Shown in pieces: positions 15,434-24,440 of a DNA stretch of 64,000 bases. Below the pieces are notes generated by a model, which saw only the letters and a list, made by a program, of their open reading frames with translations, did not search any database and was not told where the DNA came from. Both the position numbers and the translations under genes were made by a program. The stretch's first letter is position 1. Each line of letters opens with the position of its first letter. Source of the DNA: Methylobacterium currus (lineage in GTDB: Bacteria; Pseudomonadota; Alphaproteobacteria; Rhizobiales; Beijerinckiaceae). The DNA lies in assembly GCF_003058325.1 (NCBI RefSeq), contig NZ_CP028843.1, positions 5,139,001 to 5,203,000 on the forward strand, in the 5' to 3' direction.

Positions 15434-16783
15434 ATGTCGCCCCGCCCCGCCGCCATCGCCGCCCTCTTCTGCCTGCTCGCCGGCCCCGCCGCTGCGGCGG
15501 AGGGACTGCCGCTGACCGTGCTGACCGAGCGCACCGGCCCCATGGCCGCCGCCGGCACGGCCCTGGCGAACGGGCTCGCCGATTACCTCACCATGCTCGG
15601 CCGGCGCGACGGCGGCGTCGGCGGCGCCCCCCTGGCGGTCGAGGAATGCGAGACCGGGGGCGAGCCGGCACGGGCGCTCGCCTGCTACGAGGCGGCGGTC
15701 GAGCGCGGCAGCATCGCGCTCGTGCCCGGCAGCGCCGACGCGGCCCTGGCGCTGCTGCCGCGCCTCGCCGCCGACCGGATGCCGCTCGTCGCCGCCGGCT
15801 ACGGCCCGGCCGCGATGGCGCGGGGCGACGTGCTGCCCTGGGCCTTCGCGCCGCCGGCCACGGTCTGGGATTCCGTGAGCGCGGCGCTCGCGCATCTCGC
15901 GCAAGGTGGCAGCGAGGACAGCCCGCAGGGCCGCAGCCTCGCCTATGTTCACCGCGACAGCCCGGCCGGGCGCGAGCCGGAGCCGGTGCTGCGGGCGCTG
16001 GCCTCCGAGGCCGGCCTCGCCTTCCGCGCCTATGCCCTGCCGGACGGCGCCGACGAGGACGCGTCCCCGTGGCGCGCCGTCCGGGCGGCGGATCCCGACA
16101 CCGTGATCCTGGACGCCACCGCCGGACTCTCCGGCACCCCCCTGCGGGACGCGGCCGCCGCGGGATTGCCCCTCAACCGCATCGTCACGGTGGGCTGGAC
16201 CGGCGAGGACGATCTGCTGCGGCCGGGTGCCGGCGCCCGGGACCTCACCGCCAAGGGCCTGCGCACCGTGACCTGGCACGCGCCGGGCGACAGCTTCCCG
16301 GCCTTCGACCAGATCGATCTCCTGGTGATCGATGCCGGGCTGTCGCGCACGCCCAAGGAAGAGAATGCCGGCCCGCTCTACAACCGCGGCGTCTATGCCG
16401 GGGTGATCCTGGCCGAGGGCATCCGCAACGCGCAGGCCCTCGCCGGAAAGAGGCAGATCGACGGGTCCGACATGCGCCGCGGGCTCGAGGCCATCAACCT
16501 CGATCCGGTGCGCTGGAAGGAGCTCGGCCTCGTCGGCTTCGCCCGCCGCCTGCGCCTCTCCTGCGCCGATCACAGCGGGCGGCGTCCGCTCACCGTGCAG
16601 GAATGGACCGGCGCCCGCTGGGTCCAGGTCGGCGACGAGATCGTGCCGCCGCGCGAGCGCTTGCGCCCCCATCTCGACGCCGCCGTGGCGGCCCTGGCCG
16701 AGCGCCTCGCCGCCGAGACCGGTGCCGCCGGCGCCAAGCCCCTGCAGACCTCTCCCCGCGAGGCCTGCCCGACCGGACCATAG
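15434..16783 (+). CDS. ABC-type substrate-binding protein, branched-chain amino acid (type 1) fold
   Basis: 449 residues with signal peptide MSPRPAAIAALFCLLAGPAAA. The mature part begins LPLTVLTERTGPMAAAGTALANGLADYL, typical of Leu/Ile/Val-type periplasmic binding proteins; later RIVTVGWTGEDDLLRPG and NRGVYAGVILAEGIRNAQ. No permease or ATPase genes are adjacent, so it is an orphan binding protein. It follows the kinase by 62 bases on the same strand, so it might be co-transcribed and could feed a sensory role. Ligand unknown. Confidence 0.85.
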   Translation: MSPRPAAIAALFCLLAGPAAAAEGLPLTVLTERTGPMAAAGTALANGLADYLTMLGRRDGGVGGAPLAVEECETGGEPARALACYEAAVERGSIALVPGSADAALALLPRLAADRMPLVAAGYGPAAMARGDVLPWAFAPPATVWDSVSAALAHLAQGGSEDSPQGRSLAYVHRDSPAGREPEPVLRALASEAGLAFRAYALPDGADEDASPWRAVRAADPDTVILDATAGLSGTPLRDAAAAGLPLNRIVTVGWTGEDDLLRPGAGARDLTAKGLRTVTWHAPGDSFPAFDQIDLLVIDAGLSRTPKEENAGPLYNRGVYAGVILAEGIRNAQALAGKRQIDGSDMRRGLEAINLDPVRWKELGLVGFARRLRLSCADHSGRRPLTVQEWTGARWVQVGDEIVPPRERLRPHLDAAVAALAERLAAETGAAGAKPLQTSPREACPTGP

Positions 16784-16801
16784 CAAGTCTTCGCAAGATT
16801 G

Positions 16802-16812
16802 CTGCATTGCAG
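16802..16812. promoter_or_regulatory. CTGC-N3-GCAG palindrome
   Basis: GCTGC-ATT-GCAGC, matching the CTGC-N3-GCAG form described for PhaR targets in Rhodobacter. It lies 257 bases before the symporter gene, a long distance for direct control. Weak on its own. Confidence 0.3.
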
Positions 16813-16930
16813 CACAGCGTTCCTCCTGTTCCGGTTGGTTTCCGCAAACCACTCCATACGTCTCTTCGCGTGCGGGATTCCGACAACCAGACCTTGCGTC
16901 AGGCGCCTATCCTTGGGACAGGCGACGCCG

Positions 16931-16985
16931 CCGGCAAGAAAATGCCGGAATGGTGCAGTGCGGGGCTGTACCCCGGCCCGGCATT
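16931..16985 (+). promoter_or_regulatory. leader with mutually exclusive hairpins upstream of the symporter
   Basis: AATGCCGG (16941-16948) can pair with CCGGCA (16931-16936), loop AGAAAA, or with CCGGCATT (16978-16985), enclosing a second hairpin CGGGG-CTGTA-CCCCG (16961-16975). The two pairings exclude each other, as in attenuators and riboswitches. It ends 83 bases before the start codon. No known riboswitch class was recognised and no T-run follows. Confidence 0.35.
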
Positions 16986-17068
16986 CTCCTAGTCCGTGCA
17001 CGGCGCTGCGCCTCGACGGCTCGCAGCCCGCCGCCATCGCTCACCCCCGGGAGGAGACAGAACCCGCG

Positions 17069-18433
17069 ATGACAACCACCGCCCAGAGCCGGCCCGGGGC
17101 CGCGCGGCCGTCCGCCGCCGACGGCCTCGCCTCGACCAACCCGACCATCGCGGCCTACGACAACAAGGCCCGCATCAAGGCCATCATCGGCTCCTCGTCG
17201 GGCAACCTCGTCGAGTGGTACGACTTCTACGCCTATGCCTTCACGGCGATCTACTTCAAGGACGTGTTCTTCCCGGGCTCCGACCCGACGGTGCAGCTCA
17301 TCAACACCGCGGCGGTGTTCGCCATCGGCTTCCTGATGCGGCCGATCGGCGGCTGGCTGTTCGGCCGCGTCGCCGACCGCTACGGCCGCAAGACCTCGAT
17401 GCTGATCTCCGTGATGATGATGTGCGCCGGCTCGCTCGTCATCGCGATCCTGCCGACCTACGGCCAGATCGGCATCTTCGCACCGGTGCTGCTGCTGCTG
17501 GCCCGCATGGCGCAGGGCCTCTCGGTCGGCGGCGAGTACGGCACCTCGGCGACCTACATGAGCGAGGTGGCGCTCAAGGGCAAACGCGGCTTCTACGGCT
17601 CGTTCCAGTACGTCACCCTGATCGGCGGCCAGCTCCTGGCCTCGCTGGTGGTGGTGCTGGTGACGCTGACGCTCGACGACAAGGCGATGACCGCCTGGGG
17701 CTGGCGCATCCCGTTCTTCATCGGCGCCGCGGCCGCCGTGGTCGCCCTCTACCTGCGGCGCTCGCTGCACGAGACCTCGACCGCCGAGACCCGCACCTCG
17801 CGGGAGGCCGGCAGCATGGCGTCGATCTGGCGCAACCATCGCCGCGCCTTCCTCACCGTGCTCGGCTACACCGCCGGCGGCTCGCTGATCTTCTACACCT
17901 TCACCACGTACATGCAGAAGTACCTGGTGAACACAACCCACATGGACAAGAAGACCGCCAACCTGGTGATGACGGCGGTTTTGTTTACCTACATGGTGGT
18001 GCAGCCGCTCTTCGGCATGTTCGCCGACAAGTTCGGCCGCAAGACCGCGATGCTGCTGTTCGGGGCCTCGACCACGGTGCTGACGGTGCCGCTGCTGCAC
18101 GCGATCGCGGGCGCCCAGAACCCGATTCTTGCCTACCTGCTGATCACCGCGGCTTTGCTCTGCGTCTCGTTCTACACCTCGATCAGCGGGCTGGTGAAAG
18201 CCGAGATGTTCCCGGCCGAGGTGCGGGCGCTCGGCGTCGGCCTGTCCTACGCCATCGCCAACGCGATCTTCGGCGGCTCGGCCGAGTTCGTGGCGCTGAG
18301 CTTCAAGGAGGCAGGCTACGAGACCACCTTCTATTGGTACGTCACGGCGATGTGCGCCGTGGCGCTGCTGGTCTCGCTGCAGATGCCGGACAGCCGCCGC
18401 TCCGGCTACCTCCAGGGCGACGGCACGGCGTGA
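17069..18433 (+). CDS. MFS metabolite:H+ symporter, KgtP (alpha-ketoglutarate permease) type
   Basis: 454 residues; GGAGGAGACAG places the start at ATG 17069. Twelve hydrophobic helices. Signatures of the metabolite:H+ symporter family: [14 protein letters not shown] in helix 1, [20 protein letters not shown] in loop 2-3, [13 protein letters not shown] in helix 4, and [19 protein letters not shown] in helix 10. These fit KgtP/ShiA/ProP relatives, which import dicarboxylates or similar compounds with protons. The exact substrate is not certain. The 285-base upstream gap holds a switch-like leader. A bidirectional terminator separates it from msrP. Confidence 0.88.
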   Translation: MTTTAQSRPGAARPSAADGLASTNPTIAAYDNKARIKAIIGSSSGNLVEWYDFYAYAFTAIYFKDVFFPGSDPTVQLINTAAVFAIGFLMRPIGGWLFGRVADRYGRKTSMLISVMMMCAGSLVIAILPTYGQIGIFAPVLLLLARMAQGLSVGGEYGTSATYMSEVALKGKRGFYGSFQYVTLIGGQLLASLVVVLVTLTLDDKAMTAWGWRIPFFIGAAAAVVALYLRRSLHETSTAETRTSREAGSMASIWRNHRRAFLTVLGYTAGGSLIFYTFTTYMQKYLVNTTHMDKKTANLVMTAVLFTYMVVQPLFGMFADKFGRKTAMLLFGASTTVLTVPLLHAIAGAQNPILAYLLITAALLCVSFYTSISGLVKAEMFPAEVRALGVGLSYAIANAIFGGSAEFVALSFKEAGYETTFYWYVTAMCAVALLVSLQMPDSRRSGYLQGDGTA

Positions 18434-18443
18434 GGCGAGACGA

Positions 18444-18471
18444 GGCCGGCGCATCCCGCGATGCGCCGGCC
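18444..18471. terminator. bidirectional terminator hairpin
   Basis: 11-bp stem GGCCGGCGCAT/ATGCGCCGGCC with a CCCGCG loop, followed by TTCTCGTT on the plus strand. Lies between two convergent genes and probably serves the symporter and msrP. Confidence 0.75.
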
Positions 18472-18478
18472 TTCTCGT

Positions 18479-19453
18479 TCAGGCGAACAGGCGCTCCTTC
18501 TCGAGCCCCTTGTACAGGTCGGCGACCTGCGCGCCGTAGCCGTTATAGATCAGCGTCGGCACCCGCTCGTCGGTGCCCAGCACCCGCTCGCTCGCCTGGC
18601 TCCAGCGGGGATGCGGCACCGCCGGGTTCACGTTGGCCCAGAAGCCGTATTCCGAGGCCTGCAGGCCCTCCCAGAAGGTCTTGGGCCGCTCGGCCGTGAA
18701 GGTGATGCGGTTGATCGACTTCACCGACTTGAAGCCGTATTTCCACGGCACGGCCAGCCGCAGGGGCGCGCCGAACTGGTTGAGCAGCGGCTTGCCGTAG
18801 ACGCCTGTCGCCAGGAAGGCGAGCTCGTTGTTGGCCTCGGCCATCGTCAGGCCTTCGGTGTAGGGCCAGGGATAGAAGAAGGCGCGCTGGCCCGGCGCCA
18901 TCGCCTTGTCCAGGAACGTCTGCATCTGGATGTACTTGGCATCCCCGGTCGGCTTGGCGAGCGCCACCAGGGCGCTGAGCGGGAAGCCGGTCCAGGGCAC
19001 CGCCATCGACCACGCCTCGACGCAGCGGTGGCGATACAGCCGCTCCTCCAGCGCCATCTTGCGCACCAGATCCTCGAAGCCGATCTCGAACGGCTTCTCG
19101 ACCAGCCCGTCGATCTTGATCGTCCAGGGCTGGACCTTGAGGGCGTTCGAGCCCGGCGTCACGGTCTTGTTGGTGCCGTACTCATAGAAATTGTTGTAGT
19201 CGGCGCTGTAGCGCTCCGGCGTCACCGGACGGTCGAGGGTGTAGGCCGGATTCTGCTTGGCCGGATACAGGTCGGCGGTCTTCACCGCGCCCGTCCCCTC
19301 CCCCGGCAGGGCGGCCAGAGCCGGCCCGCCGGCGAGGGAGGAAGCAGCCAGTCCGAGGCTGCCGCCGAGCAGCGCCCGGCGGTTGAGGAAGACCGATTCG
19401 GGCGTGGCGAGGCGCTCGGGCATCTCCCAGCCGCGCGTGATCTTGATGTGCAT
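18479..19453 (-). CDS. msrP: MsrP (YedY) periplasmic methionine-sulfoxide reductase, molybdopterin subunit
   Basis: 324 residues with a Tat signal (NRRALLGGSLGLAASSLAG). Cys144 in YRHRCVEAWSM is the molybdenum ligand; nearby WTGFPLSALV and the conserved FYEYGTNK also fit MsrP. It repairs oxidised methionines in periplasmic proteins. In most bacteria the heme membrane partner msrQ is adjacent; here neither neighbour is msrQ, so the electron donor must be encoded elsewhere or differ. Convergent with the symporter. Confidence 0.94.
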   Translation of the reverse strand: MHIKITRGWEMPERLATPESVFLNRRALLGGSLGLAASSLAGGPALAALPGEGTGAVKTADLYPAKQNPAYTLDRPVTPERYSADYNNFYEYGTNKTVTPGSNALKVQPWTIKIDGLVEKPFEIGFEDLVRKMALEERLYRHRCVEAWSMAVPWTGFPLSALVALAKPTGDAKYIQMQTFLDKAMAPGQRAFFYPWPYTEGLTMAEANNELAFLATGVYGKPLLNQFGAPLRLAVPWKYGFKSVKSINRITFTAERPKTFWEGLQASEYGFWANVNPAVPHPRWSQASERVLGTDERVPTLIYNGYGAQVADLYKGLEKERLFA

Positions 19454-19652
19454 GGGCTCGTCCCTTGAAGGCCGCGTTCCGGATGGCAGGGTCTCGCAGG
19501 GGACATCGGGGCGATTGCCCGGCCGCGCAAGTCACGGTTCGGCGAGGCCGCCGTCTCATCGATCGACGAAGGCCGTCATCGGGACGTGATCGCATGTGGG
19601 CATCGGCAGGCTGAGCGGAGACAGAGGACCCGTCCGCGTGCGATAGGATCCC

Positions 19653-19886
19653 ATGCCAGCCAAGAAGCCGAAGCAAACCGCCTTCACGGTCGCCGTCTCG
19701 GCCCCCGATATCGGATCCGACGCTCCGGCCTTGCGGGTCTACGTCGCCATGGCGACCGATCCGCTGGCCGCGGTCGCCGCCGTGCAGGCGGTCGCGCCGG
19801 AGGCGGCGGTGGAGCTGAGCGGCACCCTCTCCGATCGCCTCGCCGCGCGGCTGAAGCTGCGGCCGGGCGAGGTGCGGCCGATCTGA
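19653..19886 (+). CDS. small hypothetical protein
   Basis: 77 residues, MPAKKPKQTAFTVAVSAPDIG..., with GATAGGATCC upstream. Alternates strand and helix (LRVYVAMATDPLAAVAAVQAV) and ends RLKLRPGEVRPI. No domain recognised. Its stop codon lies inside a 17-base tandem duplication. Confidence 0.5.
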   Translation: MPAKKPKQTAFTVAVSAPDIGSDAPALRVYVAMATDPLAAVAAVQAVAPEAAVELSGTLSDRLAARLKLRPGEVRPI

Positions 19887-19920
19887 GATCGGGGCCGATC
19901 TGAGATCGTCTGAGACCGGG
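19876..19920. repeat. 17-bp tandem duplication across a stop codon
   Basis: GGCCGATCTGAGATCGG (from 19876) is repeated from 19893, with a decayed third copy (TCTGAGACCGG). The stop TGA (19884-19886) is within the first copy; the unit is not a multiple of three. Confidence 0.8.
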
Positions 19921-20061
19921 TGTCACGACCGACAGGAAGGCGGGACGGGATCCGGGTCACGCGGCCTCCATCCGGCCATGCGGCAGCCCGACATGCGTAT
20001 TTGCGGGCTGCCATGTAGTCTCTGGCCACCTGCTCGACCGGCCACGAGGATTGATTCCGGC

Positions 20062-20877
20062 ATGCGCGCACCGGGCCACCGCACGCTCACCAGCCTCGCC
20101 CTCGCGGCGCCGCTGCTCGGCGCGGCGCCGCTGCTCGGCGCGGCGCTGGTCCTCGGCGCCGCCGCGCAAGGCCTCCCACCCACGGAGCGCCGCTCCGGCT
20201 TCGACCAGATGGCGCCGGAGACCCGGGCGATGCAGGCCGATGACACCGCCAACCCGGGCATGCTCTGGGTCCAGGACGGGGCGGAGCTCTTTGCCCGGGC
20301 GCCCTCCCCCGGTGCCCCGGCCTGCGCCGGCTGCCACACCGAGGCGGCCTTGCGCGGCGTCGCCGCCCGCTACCCGGCCTGGGACGAGGCGACGGCGCGG
20401 CCCGTCGATCTCGAAGGGCGGATCAACCTCTGCCGGGCCCGCCATCAGGCCGCGACGCCGCTGCCGCGGGAGAGCCGCGACCTCCTGGCCCTCACCGCCT
20501 ATCTGGGCCACCTCTCCCGCGGGCTGCCGCTGGCGCCGCCGGCCGATCCCCGCCTCGCGCCGGCCCGGGCCGCGGGGCGGGCCCTGTTCGAGACGCCGAT
20601 GGGCCAGCTCGGCTTCTCCTGCGCTGCCTGCCACGATGTCCATTGGGGCGGCCGCCTCGGTGCGGCCACGATCCCCCAGGGCCACCCGAACGGCTATCCG
20701 CTCTACCGGCTCGAATGGCAGGATCTCGGCTCGCTGGAGCGGCGCCTGCGCAACTGCCTTGCCGGCATGCGGGCCGAGCCGTTCACCCCCGGCTCGGCGG
20801 AGGCGGTGGCGCTCACCCTCTACCTGATGCAGCGCGCCGCGCCCTTGCCCGTCGAAACCCCGGCCGTGCGTCCATGA
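20062..20877 (+). CDS. soxA: SoxA-type diheme cytochrome c of sulfur oxidation
   Basis: 271 residues. The signal peptide is stretched by an 18-bp triplication (LLGAAP/LLGAAL/VLGAAA). Two c-type heme sites are present: C88-AG-C91-H92 and C187-AA-C190-H191. SoxA hallmarks include ADDTANPGMLWVQDG, YPLYRLEWQDLGSLERRLRN and Cys232 in RNCLAGMRAEPF, the cysteine that binds sulfur substrate and heme iron. SoxAX joins thiosulfate to SoxYZ in the periplasm. No soxX, soxY, soxZ, soxB or soxCD lies nearby. It precedes the nitrile hydratase genes by 53 bases on the same strand, which is odd. Confidence 0.9.
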   Translation: MRAPGHRTLTSLALAAPLLGAAPLLGAALVLGAAAQGLPPTERRSGFDQMAPETRAMQADDTANPGMLWVQDGAELFARAPSPGAPACAGCHTEAALRGVAARYPAWDEATARPVDLEGRINLCRARHQAATPLPRESRDLLALTAYLGHLSRGLPLAPPADPRLAPARAAGRALFETPMGQLGFSCAACHDVHWGGRLGAATIPQGHPNGYPLYRLEWQDLGSLERRLRNCLAGMRAEPFTPGSAEAVALTLYLMQRAAPLPVETPAVRP

Positions 20878-20930
20878 CGGTGGCGGCGTGAGGGCCTGCC
20901 GCGTATCCTGGCGGCTCCGGGAGGACCGAC

Positions 20931-21584
20931 ATGGCGCAAGACCACGACCATCATCATCACGACCATGACCACGACCACCCGCATGGCAGCGAGTTGTCGC
21001 CGATGGAGCTGCGGGTGCGCGCCCTCGAATCGATCCTGGTCGAGAAGGGCTACGTCGATCCGGCCGCTCTCGACGCGCTGATCGAGACCTACGAGACCAA
21101 GGTCGGGCCGCATAACGGCGCCCGGGTGGTGGCGCGGGCCTGGGTCGATCCCGCCTTCAAGGCGCGGCTCCTGGCGGACGGCAGCGCGGCGATGCGCGAG
21201 CTGGATGTCGGCGGGCGCGGCGGCGAGCACATGGTGGTGGTCGAGAACACGCCCGACGAGCACAACCTCGTCGTCTGCACGCTGTGCTCCTGCTACCCCT
21301 GGCCGGTGCTCGGCCTGCCGCCGGTCTGGTACAAGTCGCCGCCCTATCGCTCCCGTGCCGTCATCGACCCGCGCGGGGTGCTGGCCGAGTTCGGCACGGA
21401 CCTGCCGGCCGGGACGCGGATCCGGGTCTGGGACTCGACCGCGGAGCTGCGCTACATGGTGCTGCCGATGCGGCCCCCCGGCACCGACCATCTCGACGAG
21501 GCGGCCTTGGCCGATCTCGTCACCCGCGACTCGATGATCGGCACCGGGCTTCCCTTGAGCCCCGACCAGGTGGTGCAGGCATGA
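20931..21584 (+). CDS. nthA: nitrile hydratase alpha subunit, cobalt type
   Basis: 217 residues; GGGAGGACC before the ATG. The metal site is C116-T-L-C119-S120-C121 (CTLCSC); Thr at the second position is the cobalt-type signature. [24 protein letters not shown] and LVTRDSMIG also match the family. The N-terminus is a histidine/aspartate run ([15 protein letters not shown]) that may hold metal before insertion. With the beta subunit it hydrates nitriles to amides in the cytoplasm. Stop and beta start overlap (ATGA). Thiocyanate hydrolase gamma is the alternative family member, but the C-terminal wording is nitrile-hydratase-like. Confidence 0.95.
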   Translation: MAQDHDHHHHDHDHDHPHGSELSPMELRVRALESILVEKGYVDPAALDALIETYETKVGPHNGARVVARAWVDPAFKARLLADGSAAMRELDVGGRGGEHMVVVENTPDEHNLVVCTLCSCYPWPVLGLPPVWYKSPPYRSRAVIDPRGVLAEFGTDLPAGTRIRVWDSTAELRYMVLPMRPPGTDHLDEAALADLVTRDSMIGTGLPLSPDQVVQA

Positions 21585-22252
21585 ACGGCGGACAGGATCT
21601 CGGCGGCATGCAGGGCTTCGGCCCGCTCGGCCTGGAGGCGGACGAGCCCTGGTTCCACGCCCCGTGGGAGCGGCGGGTCTTCGCCATGGCGATGGCGATG
21701 GGGCTGACCGGCACCTGGAACCTCGATGCCAGCCGCGCCGCCCGCGAATCGCTGCCGCCCGGCGAGTACCTGACTTCCAGCTATTACCGGATCTGGTTCC
21801 GGGCCCTGGAGAAACAGGTGCAGCAGCACGGGCTGGTCGAGGCCGGCGAACTCGCGGCCGGTGCCGCGCTGACGCCGCCTGCCCCCATCGCCCGGGTGCT
21901 CAAGGCCGAGGAGGTGGCGCCGCTCTTCGCCCGCGGCTTCCCGAGCGACCGCCCGGTGGCGACGCCCGCCCGTTTCGCGATCGGCGACGAGGTGCGGGCC
22001 AAGGTGATCCACCCGGCCGGCCATACCCGCCTGCCGCGCTACGTCCGCGGCCGCACCGGCACCGTCGAGCGGGTCCATGGCGGCTTCGTCTTCCCGGATT
22101 CCAACGCCGCCTTCGCGGGCGAGGCGCCGCAATGGCTCTACACATTGCGCTTCTCCGGGATCGAGCTGTGGGGCGAGGACGCGGATCCGGGGCTGGCCGT
22201 CTCGGTCAACGCCTTCGAGAGCTACCTCGAACCCGCCCGGAGCGCCGCATGA
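21581..22252 (+). CDS. nthB: nitrile hydratase beta subunit
   Basis: 223 residues, start overlapping the alpha stop by four bases. Begins [16 protein letters not shown], then [13 protein letters not shown] and [17 protein letters not shown], the helical N-terminal half of the beta subunit. The C-terminal half is the SH3-like domain ([57 protein letters not shown]). A single full-length beta chain argues for nitrile hydratase rather than thiocyanate hydrolase, where this region is split into two subunits. Confidence 0.95.
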   Translation: MNGGQDLGGMQGFGPLGLEADEPWFHAPWERRVFAMAMAMGLTGTWNLDASRAARESLPPGEYLTSSYYRIWFRALEKQVQQHGLVEAGELAAGAALTPPAPIARVLKAEEVAPLFARGFPSDRPVATPARFAIGDEVRAKVIHPAGHTRLPRYVRGRTGTVERVHGGFVFPDSNAAFAGEAPQWLYTLRFSGIELWGEDADPGLAVSVNAFESYLEPARSAA

Positions 22253-22293
22253 GCCGCCCGCACATGAGCCGCCCGCACGCGAGCCGCCCGCCC
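22249..22293. repeat. 15-bp tandem triplication at the nthB stop / accessory start
   Basis: Three 15-base units (22249-22263, 22264-22278, 22279-22293); the first two are identical (ATGAGCCGCCCGCAC), the third differs at three positions. The unit keeps frame and supplies a second start codon. Confidence 0.9.
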
Positions 22294-22581
22294 GAGCCAC
22301 CGGTCTTCGCCGCGCCCTGGGAGGCGCAGACCTTCGCGCTGGTGGTCTCGCTCCACGATGCCGGCCTGTTCACCTGGTCGGACTGGGCGCAGGCCCTCGG
22401 CCGGGCCGGCGACCGCATTGCGGATTACGCGCTGTGGCTCGAGACCATCGAAAGTCTGCTCGCCGAGCGCGGACTGACCAGCGCGGCGGCCCTGGAGGCG
22501 CGCCGCGCCGCCTTCGCCCGCGCCGCGGCGGCCACGCCGCACGGGGAGCCGATCCTGCTGGCGAACGATCCGGGGGCGTGA
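22249..22581 (+). CDS. nitrile hydratase accessory protein (P14K/activator type)
   Basis: 110 residues, overlapping nthB by four bases (ATGA). Core PPVFAAPWEAQTFALVVSLHDAGLFTW and AQALGRAGDRIADYALWLETIE matches the small activator that resembles the beta N-terminus and delivers cobalt to alpha by subunit swapping. The first residues are a threefold repeat ([15 protein letters not shown]) from a 15-bp tandem duplication, so the ATG at 22264 is an equally good start. No amidase or cobalt transporter follows. Confidence 0.88.
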   Translation: MSRPHMSRPHASRPPEPPVFAAPWEAQTFALVVSLHDAGLFTWSDWAQALGRAGDRIADYALWLETIESLLAERGLTSAAALEARRAAFARAAAATPHGEPILLANDPGA

Positions 22582-22665
22582 AACGCGGAAGGGTCGCGCC
22601 TCACCCCTTTCCCGGACGACCGGCGCGACGCGGGAGATCCGGGACAGGGATATCGGGGGGTGGCG

Positions 22666-23541
22666 TCAGCTCCGCCCCGCCCGACGCATCGACACCGTCG
22701 CCAACGCCGCCAGATCCTTCTCCCCGTCGCCATGCGCGAGCGCATCGAGCAGGCTGTCGCGCAACACGCTGGCGAGCGGCATCGGCACCCGGGCGGCCTC
22801 GGCGGCGGCCAGCGCCAGGCGCACGTCCTTGGCGCCGAGGGACAGCCCGAAGCCCGGCGGCTCGTAGCGGCCGGCGGCGATCGAGGCGCCGTAGTTCTTG
22901 TAGACCGGGGCGGCGAAGATCGTGCTCGTGAGGAGGTCGAGGAGGTCGGCGGCGGCGACCCCGTGTGCCTCGCCCAAGGCCGCGGCCTCGCCCATCGCCT
23001 CGATCGCCGCGACGATCATCATGTTTCCGGCGAGCTTGACCGCGTTGGCCCGGGCCGGCGCCTCGCCGAAGCGCCAGGTCCTGGCGCCCATCGCATCGAG
23101 GAGCGGCTGCGCGCGGGCGATCGCGTCCTCCGGGCCGGCCGCCAGGATGTTGAGCTTTCCCAGCTCCGCCACGTCGGGCCGGCCGAAGACCGGAGCGGAG
23201 ACGTAAGCCACGCCCGCCCGGCCGTGCACCGCCGCCAGCTCCTCGGCCAGCGCGACCGAGATGGTGCTGGCGCCGAGATGAACACCGGGCTTCTCGGCCT
23301 GGTCGAGCAGGCCGCCCTCGACGAGGACGGCGCGCAGGGCCGTGTCGTCGGCCAGCATCGTCACCGCGGCGTCGCCCCGGAACGCCTCGGCGGGGGTCGC
23401 CACCGGCACGGCACCATGGGCGCGCAGCTCCTCCGCGGCTTGCGGCGAGCGGTTCCACACCCGGACCCGGTGGCCGGCCTTGACCAGGTTGAGCGCCATC
23501 GGCCGGCCCATCCGGCCGAGCCCGAGAAACCCGACATCCAT
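22666..23541 (-). CDS. NAD(P)-dependent oxidoreductase of the 3-hydroxyisobutyrate dehydrogenase family
   Basis: 291 residues. Rossmann start VGFLGLGRMGRPMALNLVKAG binds NAD(P); VWNRSPQ suggests NADP preference. The family elements GASTISVALAEEL, APVFGRPDVAELGKL and the catalytic-lysine helix ANAVKLAGNMM are present. The set resembles glyoxylate/succinate-semialdehyde reductases as much as 3-hydroxyisobutyrate dehydrogenase, so the substrate is left open. Convergent with the nitrile hydratase operon. Confidence 0.88.
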   Translation of the reverse strand: MDVGFLGLGRMGRPMALNLVKAGHRVRVWNRSPQAAEELRAHGAVPVATPAEAFRGDAAVTMLADDTALRAVLVEGGLLDQAEKPGVHLGASTISVALAEELAAVHGRAGVAYVSAPVFGRPDVAELGKLNILAAGPEDAIARAQPLLDAMGARTWRFGEAPARANAVKLAGNMMIVAAIEAMGEAAALGEAHGVAAADLLDLLTSTIFAAPVYKNYGASIAAGRYEPPGFGLSLGAKDVRLALAAAEAARVPMPLASVLRDSLLDALAHGDGEKDLAALATVSMRRAGRS

Positions 23542-23618
23542 CGCGAGACCTCCCCGTCCTTCGATCGAGGAGGAGATATGGCGGGACGAGCCGGTGTCAG
23601 GCCCTCACGCGCCCGACG

Positions 23619-24056
23619 TCAGAGGCCAAGCAGGGCCGCCTTCTCGACGCCGAGCACCTCGGCGATCTCGTCGAGGGCCTTGTGCTCCAGCTCGCTGATG
23701 CCGCCCTGGTCGGCGACGTCGGCGGCGATGAGGAAGACGTCCTGGCGCTGCTCCAGCGGCCGGTCGGCGATGGCGCCGACGAGGCGCAGGTTCTCGAGCC
23801 GCCCGGCCCGGCTCTTCGCCCGGGCGATCGCCTCGTGCAGCTCCTGCTCGAGCTTCAGCACGCCGTAGGACTTGTGCAGGATCGGGTTGTTGCTGAGGTC
23901 GGCGAGCGCCGTCTCGATCTCCTCCTCGTCGATCTCCTGGTCGGCCAGGATCACGGTGGCGGCGGCCGAGCAGGAGGCGTGGAGGAAGGCGGTGTCGCCG
24001 GCATAGGACATGACGACCCGGCCGAACCGGGAGAAGGCATCCTGAAACAGCCCCAT
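23619..24056 (-). CDS. TerB-like protein
   Basis: 145 residues. All-helical TerB-type fold: ASCSAAATVILADQEIDEEE with the acidic metal-binding turn, LEQELHEAIARAKSRAG, VFLIAADVADQGGISELE repeating the acidic turn, and EIAEVLGV. TerB proteins are linked to tellurite and phage/stress resistance systems, but no other ter gene is near. Cytoplasmic. It stands between the dehydrogenase and a gap. Confidence 0.8.
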   Translation of the reverse strand: MGLFQDAFSRFGRVVMSYAGDTAFLHASCSAAATVILADQEIDEEEIETALADLSNNPILHKSYGVLKLEQELHEAIARAKSRAGRLENLRLVGAIADRPLEQRQDVFLIAADVADQGGISELEHKALDEIAEVLGVEKAALLGL

Positions 24057-24440
24057 GACACGTCCTTAAGGTGAAAAATCCCTCGGGCCGGCAGCGGGCG
24101 GCCCCCTCGTCGCGGTCGCCCAACGATGCACGGGCACACGCGCCGGACAAGTGCAACGCCGCCGCGACCGGCGGACGAATTCGGGCAACGGCCGAGGTCT
24201 GCACAAGAAAACCCCCGGGCGTGCTCCATCCGACACGCCCGTCTCGACCGCGAACGCTGCGATGGGGAGGCCCCGGAATCACGGCACGACTGGCGCCGGG
24301 ACGGCGAGAGGGCAGCAAGAGTCTGCCCCCGGCCCTCTCGACGGGATTGCCGCGCACCGGGCCGTCCCGCCGCGTAGAACCGCCTCCTCCATGGCGATCA
24401 CGTGCTACATCGCGATCACGTGCTACATCGCGATCACTTG
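24057..24440. other. intergenic region
   Basis: 384 bases with no convincing gene: open frames here have poor codon character and no ribosome sites. The right end contains most of the 18-bp tandem repeat array that begins in the alcohol dehydrogenase gene. Confidence 0.6.

Noticed and set aside
20931..22581. Operon considered as thiocyanate hydrolase
   Set aside because: A single full-length beta subunit, nitrile-hydratase wording of the alpha C-terminus and a P14K-type accessory favour nitrile hydratase; thiocyanate hydrolase has the beta region split in two.
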